Position numbers and translations under genes: made by a program. From Planctomycetota bacterium (GTDB taxonomy: Bacteria > Planctomycetota > UBA1135 > GCA-002686595), in NCBI GenBank assembly GCA_021776885.1, contig JAJFFA010000891.1:1-5475 (forward strand): a stretch of DNA of 5,475 nt, read 5' to 3'. Below, piece after piece: positions 1 through 4,171 of this stretch. Below the pieces are notes generated by a model that made no database searches, had not been told where the DNA came from, and was given only the letters and a program-made list of their open reading frames with translations. Position 1 is the first letter of the stretch. Every line of letters starts with the position of its first letter.

Positions 1-73
1 GGGAGTGGGCGGGCGGCGCTCGCTACCAGAGCCAGAGGACGGCAGGCCTCTCGTGCAGGGGGGAGCCGTAGCC

Positions 74-102
74 AAGCCCCGCTCCTCTCGGGGAGGGGGC
101 TT
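74..102. terminator. GC-rich hairpin, possible bidirectional terminator
   Basis: The 5' arm (74-85) pairs with the 3' arm (92-102): seven base pairs, one bulged G at 81, then four more pairs, around a 6-base loop (86-91). On the plus strand the stem runs into only TTT, and on the minus strand into TTGG, so the U-tract is poor in both directions. It lies about 70 bases past the stop codon of the FG-GAP gene and could end that transcript. It could also end a plus-strand gene entering from the left. Chance pairing in GC-rich DNA is a real alternative. Confidence 0.35.
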
Positions 103-170
103 TCGTACTTGCGATGCGCCGAAATTTGACCGAACCGTGAACTTCGTGGAGGCCTAGGAGCCTGCGCGAA

Positions 171-1241
171 CTAGTTGCGGCGCACGAGCTGCACCTGGTT
201 GGGCGCTCCGGAGTTCGCCTCGGCGATGTCGAGCACGCCGTCACCGTCGACGTCGCCCAGCTCCACCTCGTAGGTCACGTGCTCGGGGTCACCGAAGCGC
301 ACCTCGACCAGGGCCTCGGGCCCCTCGGGGTTCAGGTAGAGCGCGTTGGACGCATTGGCGTTGGCGATCACGATGTCGAGCCGGCCGTCCCCGTCCAGGT
401 CGCCGACGGCGGAGCCCAGGCTGACGTCGGTCCCCGGGCCGAAGAGCATCGGGGGCTCGAAGCTGCCGTCCCCGCGGCCCAAGTGAACGGCGTTGCGCCC
501 GCCCGCGTTGGCCGCGACCAGGTCCAGGTGGCCGTCGCCGTTCAGGTCCCCCGCCGCGAGGGAGACCGTGTCCTCGTCCCCGGCTCCCAGCACCTCGCCC
601 GCGTCGAAGCCGCCGGCCCCATCGCCCAGGTGAGCGCTGGCCGGCGTGCGCCGGTTGGCCAGGGCCAGGTCCAGGTGACCGTCGCCATCGAAGTCCCCCA
701 CGGCGAAGCCGATGGTGTCGCTCTGCGCCGGCCCCACGCTGCCCCAGTCCTCGAAGCGACCTTGCCCCAGGTTCCGGTGCAGGGTGTTCGGCTCCAGGCG
801 GTTGGCGATGACCACGTCGATGTGCCCATCCCCGTCGAGGTCGGCCAGGGCCACACCGCGGCTGTTGCTGTCGGCGGGACCCAAAGCGGCGCCGATGGAG
901 AAGCGCCCCTTGCCGTCGTTCCAGAAGACGTTGTTCTCGACCTGGTCGTTGGCCACGACCAGGTCCAGGTCCCCGTCCCCGTCCAGGTCGGCCAGGGGCG
1001 TCGCGTAGCTGGTGCGCAGCTCCTCCCCCAGGCGCAGGGCGCGCTTGAAGCGCCCCCGCCCGACGTTGAACAGGACCCAGTTCTGGTCGGGCCATTGGCG
1101 GCCCTCGGCCAGCACCGCGTCGAGGTCGCCGTCGCCGTCGACGTCGCCCAGGGAGACCCAGGCGCTGCGCCCGGCCGTGCTGCCGAGCTGCTGGACCTGG
1201 AAGGAGAGGGGGAGACCGAACAGAAGCAGGAGGGGCGTCAT
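171..1241 (-). CDS. Exported FG-GAP/VCBS repeat protein, probable seven-bladed beta-propeller
   Basis: This 356-residue protein consists of a short hydrophobic N-terminus and FG-GAP/VCBS repeats, the integrin-alpha-like propeller family of extracellular proteins. The calcium-loop motif [GA]-D-x-[DN]-G-D-G-x-[LI]-D occurs seven times, starting near residues 32, 84, 133, 182, 231, 280 and 329. After the first gap of 52 every spacing is exactly 49. Between motifs the pattern is roughly VVAN...N.LY.N.G.G.F....LG.......A.GD. Repeat five has Asn for the second Asp. Residues 3-14 (LLLLFGLPLSF region) look like a signal-peptide core, but the n-region carries no Lys or Arg and no AXA site is clear. 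The ATG at 1241 is the first possible start, because an in-frame TAG lies two codons upstream; an AGGAG sequence directly abuts it. No sorting tail or enzyme domain is present. An extracellular or periplasmic binding or structural role is likely, but the ligand is unknown. The gene is divergent from the next secreted protein gene. Confidence 0.93.
   Translation of the reverse strand: MTPLLLLFGLPLSFQVQQLGSTAGRSAWVSLGDVDGDGDLDAVLAEGRQWPDQNWVLFNVGRGRFKRALRLGEELRTSYATPLADLDGDGDLDLVVANDQVENNVFWNDGKGRFSIGAALGPADSNSRGVALADLDGDGHIDVVIANRLEPNTLHRNLGQGRFEDWGSVGPAQSDTIGFAVGDFDGDGHLDLALANRRTPASAHLGDGAGGFDAGEVLGAGDEDTVSLAAGDLNGDGHLDLVAANAGGRNAVHLGRGDGSFEPPMLFGPGTDVSLGSAVGDLDGDGRLDIVIANANASNALYLNPEGPEALVEVRFGDPEHVTYEVELGDVDGDGVLDIAEANSGAPNQVQLVRRN
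174..1148 (-). repeat. Seven tandem FG-GAP repeats, 147-base (49-residue) period
   Basis: Seven in-frame repeats of the Asp-rich calcium loop lie inside the propeller gene. Their first Asp residues are at 33, 85, 134, 183, 232, 281 and 330, so the DNA period is 147 bases for all but the first step, which is 156. The loop codons show on the plus strand as recurring gtcgccgtc/gtccccgtc and ccaggtc blocks. The repeats are protein-level; their nucleotide sequences have diverged considerably between the motifs. Confidence 0.88.
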
Positions 1242-1334
1242 CTCCTACGCAGTGTAGTGCATCGGACGGCGCGCAGCACGGGGCGCGGGCAGGCCCTACA
1301 CTCGGGCGCCGCACCCTGACCCAAGTCTCTCCCG
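1242..1334. promoter_or_regulatory. Divergent intergenic region with candidate back-to-back promoters
   Basis: These 93 bases separate two head-to-head genes, so promoters for both probably lie here or overlap the 5' ends. The heptamer CTACACT occurs on each strand, at 1296-1302 (plus) and as AGTGTAG at 1251-1257 (minus), forming an inverted pair with 38 bases between the arms. TACACT matches the TATAAT -10 consensus at four of six positions. No convincing TTGACA-like -35 box lies 17 bases upstream of either. The minus copy ends 9 bases before the FG-GAP start codon, which would give an almost leaderless message. The plus copy ends 32 bases before its gene. The heptamers could equally be operator half-sites or chance. 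Confidence 0.3.
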
Positions 1335-2741
1335 ATGCAACACATCGACCCGCGACGCCTGCGCTCCCTCGTCAGCCTCCTGGCCGCCTGCGCCCTGCCC
1401 TCGGGCGCCCTGGCCGGGGACGTCTCGGTGACCGTCACCGGCACCGTGAGCATCGATAACTACACGTCGGGTCCGTACAACGCGGCCACCGTCGGCGACA
1501 CGATCCGCGTGCACTTCGACGTCGACACCCCGGGCACCGATGTCGTGGCGGGCCAACAGACCGAGTACGACATCGACCTCTCGAGCTTCGAGATCCAGAT
1601 CAACGGTTCCGCGGCCTCGGGGGCACCCAGCGCGGCCCAGGTGGCGACGGTCGAGGACGACAACCCGGCGGACGGCTTCGGCTTTCCGGTCACGCCCCTG
1701 ACCAACGGCGACTCCCTGCGCTGCCTCTTCGACGCCGGCTCGAGCTTCTTCGCCTCGAACGACATCGAGGCCCTGAACGGCAGCTACGACGTGGCCAGCG
1801 CCTCGACCTCGGACGACTTCGCCTTCAGCGGGGCCGGCGGCTTCATGCGCATGAGCGTCGACAGCTTGACGATCGTCGCGCCCCAGACCGTGCACATCGA
1901 GCTGACCGGTATGGTCACCAGCAACTCCTACGCGGGCGGCCCCTTCGGGGGCGCGAACCCCGGGGACACCGCGCTCCTGGTCTTCGACGTGGCCAGCCCC
2001 GGAGTCGACGTGGCCCCGGGCCAGCTCACGAACTACGCCATCGACCTGGCCAGCTTCGATCTCGACATCAACGGCTCGACCGGCGCCGCCCTGGGGGGCG
2101 CGACGAACCTGCAGATCCAGAACGACTTCCCGGCGGCCGATGGCTTCCGCACCAGCTCACAGCTGGCCAGCGGACACTTCTTCTCCTGCGAGTTCGGCAC
2201 CGGGCCCGGCTTCTTCAGCTCCAACGAGATCGCGCTCCTGGCCGGCAGCTACGACGCCGGCGCCAACCTGACGTCGTTCAACTACGTCATCCAGGGCCAG
2301 GGCGGCATGCTCGAGATCTTCCCGGACATCCTGACCATCGGCTCGGCGCCCGTCGGCACGAACTACTGCGTCTCCCAGCCCAACTCCGTAGGCCTCAGCG
2401 CGCGCATCTCCGCCAGCGGCAGCACCCTCGTCGCGGACAACGACTTCAGCCTGCACGCCAGCGACACGCCCCCCAATCGCCCCGGGCTCTTCTTCTACGG
2501 CCCGAACCAGGTCCAGGTGCCCCTGGGCAGCGGCTTCCGCTGTGTGGGCGGCGCGACCGTGCGCCTGCAGCCCGTCGTGTTCACGGACGCCGGCGGCGTC
2601 GCCTCCCGCAGCATCGACCTGAGCGCGCCCCCGGCCGCCGCTCAGCTGCAGGCCGGTACGACCTGGAACTTCCAGTTCTGGCACCGGGACGGCATGGCCG
2701 ACACGAACCTCACCGACGGTCTGCAGGTGATGTTCCTGTAG
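1335..2741 (+). CDS. Secreted protein with two tandem beta domains and a C-terminal NYC...TD module
   Basis: This is a 468-residue exported protein of unknown function. Residues 1-27 form a signal peptide: Arg-rich n-region (RRLR), hydrophobic core 11-22, and a signal peptidase I site after ALA at 27. Two related domains follow, about 31-182 and 186-336, offset by 155-156 residues. They share TG.V....Y.GPF, GDT...FDV..PG.DV..GQ...Y.IDL.SF...ING, a single Cys (130 and 285), and FF.SN.I..L.GSYD. These resemble the uncharacterised beta domains common in exported PEP-CTERM-type proteins, although no PEP-CTERM tail is present. Residues 343-468 form a different module: NYC, GS.L...ND, LF.YGP, FRCVGG, TTWNFQFWHRD and TDGLQVMF. 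From memory this tail recurs at the C-termini of exported Planctomycetota proteins. Cys345 and Cys403 could form a disulfide. The ATG at 1335 is chosen because it places the signal peptide correctly; no Shine-Dalgarno sequence precedes it. A cell-surface or extracellular location is inferred. Confidence 0.88.
   Translation: MQHIDPRRLRSLVSLLAACALPSGALAGDVSVTVTGTVSIDNYTSGPYNAATVGDTIRVHFDVDTPGTDVVAGQQTEYDIDLSSFEIQINGSAASGAPSAAQVATVEDDNPADGFGFPVTPLTNGDSLRCLFDAGSSFFASNDIEALNGSYDVASASTSDDFAFSGAGGFMRMSVDSLTIVAPQTVHIELTGMVTSNSYAGGPFGGANPGDTALLVFDVASPGVDVAPGQLTNYAIDLASFDLDINGSTGAALGGATNLQIQNDFPAADGFRTSSQLASGHFFSCEFGTGPGFFSSNEIALLAGSYDAGANLTSFNYVIQGQGGMLEIFPDILTIGSAPVGTNYCVSQPNSVGLSARISASGSTLVADNDFSLHASDTPPNRPGLFFYGPNQVQVPLGSGFRCVGGATVRLQPVVFTDAGGVASRSIDLSAPPAAAQLQAGTTWNFQFWHRDGMADTNLTDGLQVMFL
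1425..2342 (+). repeat. Tandem duplication of a ~155-residue domain within the secreted protein gene
   Basis: Copy A covers about 1425-1880 and copy B about 1890-2342. The encoded domains align almost without gaps: Gly36 with Gly192, Tyr78 with Tyr234, Cys130 with Cys285, Asn142 with Asn297. The shared blocks IDL.SF...ING and FF.SN.I..L.GSYD are the clearest. The copies differ at many residues, so this is an old intragenic duplication and not a recent repeat. Confidence 0.8.
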
Positions 2742-2742
2742 C

Positions 2743-3828
2743 TCACTCGCCCTCCCGCGACAGGTTCTTCCACATGATGCGCGCGTGCGGTCCGCCCGGG
2801 GCGCGCTCCAGGTCCCAGACATCCCCGGGCAGCGGGGTCAGGCGCGCAGTCGCCGCGTCGAGGACCGCTCGGTCCTCGGCCCCCAGGCTGAGCCCGAACG
2901 CGGCGCGGTTGTCTGCGGCGTGCTCGGCGTGGAAGGTGCCGACCATGGCGGCGGCCACGGCGGGACGCTCCAGCAACCAGCGCAGGGCGACGGCGCTGGG
3001 CGTGACGCCGTGGCGCTGGGCGACGCTGTCGAGGGCGCGCAAGAGCTGCTGCAGCTGCCCCCAGCCCCCGGCCTCGTCGACGACCAGGCGGTACTTGACC
3101 AGCGAGCGGTTCGCGAGGGGCTCCGCGGGGGCGGGCGCGCCCAGGTAGCGCGCTGAGAGCAGCCCGCCGGCGAGGGCGCCGTAGCACAGGAGCTGGAAGC
3201 CGCGTTCCCGCGCCAGGTCGAGCATGCCGGGCCGGGCGCCGTGCTCGGGGCGGCGGTCGAGGAGGGAGTACTGCACCTGGTGCGTGACGAGGGGCACGCC
3301 GGCGTCGAGCATCTCGGCCATGTGGCCCGTGTCGAAGTTCGTCGCGCCCAGGTGGCGGATCTTGCCCCGGGCGCGCAGCTCGTCGAGCCAGCCGGCCACC
3401 TCGACGTAGCCCGCCACGGAGTAGTCCCACCAGGCGAACTGCACCAGGTCCAGGCGCTCGACCCCGAGGCGCGCGAGGGAGCGGTCGATGACGGCTTCGA
3501 CCTTGGCCCGGGTCAGGCGCGCGAGCGCTTCCTGGTCCGGAACGAACTTGGTGTGCAGCTGCAGCTCGATGCCGTCGCGCGCGAGGTCGGCCCCGCGCGA
3601 GGCGCGGAAGCGGCCCAGGAGCTGCTCGACTCCGGTGTAGATGTCCGCGCAGTCGAAGCTGGTCCAGCCCGCACGCACCATGCGCTCGAGGTCCGCGAAG
3701 AGCGCGCCCTCGTCCACCTGCGTGGCCCGGTGCCCGCGGGAGAGCTGCCAGCCGCCGACCACCAGGGCCGAGATCGTGTAGCCGTCGTCGCCGATCGGCA
3801 CGCGCGGCAGCGGCTGCGGCTCAGCCAT
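2743..3828 (-). CDS. Aldo/keto reductase family protein with altered active site
   Basis: This 361-residue protein has the full length of an aldo/keto reductase (TIM barrel, NAD(P)H-dependent carbonyl reduction, cytoplasmic). The family pattern is clear: GGWQLS near 25-30, GWTSFDCADIY at 54-64 with catalytic Asp59 and Tyr64, Lys94 in HTKF, GATNFDTGH at 161-169, HQVQYSLLDRR at 183-193, and GALAGGLLS at 217-225. Two sites are unusual. The catalytic His expected after LDLVQF is Ala132 (codon at 3433-3435), and the late cofactor motif usually reading VGAR...N is VGTFHAEHAADN (296-307). The protein is a paralogue of the reductase half of the fusion gene upstream, sharing the LGAP.PA, KY, AGGW and LPGD blocks. 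The ATG at 3828 overlaps the preceding stop by 8 bases, which implies translational coupling. It is the last gene of the operon. The substrate is unknown, and activity may be changed or absent. Confidence 0.93.
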   Translation of the reverse strand: MAEPQPLPRVPIGDDGYTISALVVGGWQLSRGHRATQVDEGALFADLERMVRAGWTSFDCADIYTGVEQLLGRFRASRGADLARDGIELQLHTKFVPDQEALARLTRAKVEAVIDRSLARLGVERLDLVQFAWWDYSVAGYVEVAGWLDELRARGKIRHLGATNFDTGHMAEMLDAGVPLVTHQVQYSLLDRRPEHGARPGMLDLARERGFQLLCYGALAGGLLSARYLGAPAPAEPLANRSLVKYRLVVDEAGGWGQLQQLLRALDSVAQRHGVTPSAVALRWLLERPAVAAAMVGTFHAEHAADNRAAFGLSLGAEDRAVLDAATARLTPLPGDVWDLERAPGGPHARIMWKNLSREGE

Positions 3829-4171
3829 CCGCCGGCTTCCAGGGCTCGCGCGTCACGTCCCCGTGGCGGAAGCGGCTCTTCCCCGTGCGCGTGATGCGGA
3901 AGCGCGCCCCGCAGTGCGGGTCGGGACAGGCGACCTCCATGTCCGTCGTCATCCAGTCGTTCGCGTGGGTCGGCCGCTGCTTGGCGGGCAACAGCGGCAG
4001 GAGGGCCGCCAGGGGATAGAGCGGAAAGGACTGCCCGGCGGGGAAGGAGAGGTTCTCGCCACACAGGGTGAAGGAGTCCCCCACGCGATGGTCGCAGACC
4101 ATCGGGCCCGGCCCCGCGACCACCTCGACCCTGAGGTCGTACAGCTCGAACTCGCGCGCGTCGTCCTTCAT
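3821..4171 (-). CDS. TIGR04076-like small protein of unknown function
   Basis: This 116-residue protein resembles the TIGR04076 family, whose biochemical role is not established. Matching features are the LRVEVVAG start at 13-20, HRVGDSF at 28-34, a hydrophobic LYPLAALLPLLPA stretch at 51-63, NDW at 71-73, and CPDPHCGARFRITR at 82-95. Cys26, Cys37, Cys82, His86 and Cys87 could bind a metal, but that is a guess. There is no signal peptide or convincing transmembrane segment. The ATG at 4171 forms an ATGA overlap with the stop of the upstream fusion gene, and its own TGA lies inside the start of the next reductase gene. The same frame stays open well upstream of 4171, but that stretch is Arg/Pro/Gly-rich shadow sequence of the fusion gene. 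The packing between two reductases suggests it acts with them, perhaps as an accessory or substrate-handling protein. Confidence 0.82.
   Translation of the reverse strand: MKDDAREFELYDLRVEVVAGPGPMVCDHRVGDSFTLCGENLSFPAGQSFPLYPLAALLPLLPAKQRPTHANDWMTTDMEVACPDPHCGARFRITRTGKSRFRHGDVTREPWKPADG

Noticed and set aside
22..72. Possible structured RNA or tRNA-like fold: GCTAC (22-26) with GTAGC (68-72) around AGAGG (34-38) with CCTCT (47-51)
   Set aside because: Stems of only 5 bp, no tRNA arm consensus, and no known RNA family recognised. Such pairings are frequent by chance here.
954..1000. Dense tandem-like ccaggtc/ccccgtc runs, considered as a CRISPR or satellite array
   Set aside because: They are codons of the Asp-Gly-Asp-Gly calcium loops and their flanks, not regular repeats with unique spacers.
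279..1319. 346-codon open frame on the plus strand across the FG-GAP gene
   Set aside because: Val/Gln/Pro-rich low-complexity translation that mirrors the antisense of the Asp-Gly repeats. The minus frame has clear family motifs, so this is a shadow.
1296..1895. 199-codon minus-strand open frame over the start of the secreted protein gene
   Set aside because: Composition biased towards Val, Arg, Gly and Ala with no motif. The plus frame has a signal peptide and an internal duplication.
2642..3430. 262-codon minus-strand open frame overlapping the second reductase
   Set aside because: Arg/Pro-rich out-of-frame reading of the reductase gene, typical of high-GC shadows.
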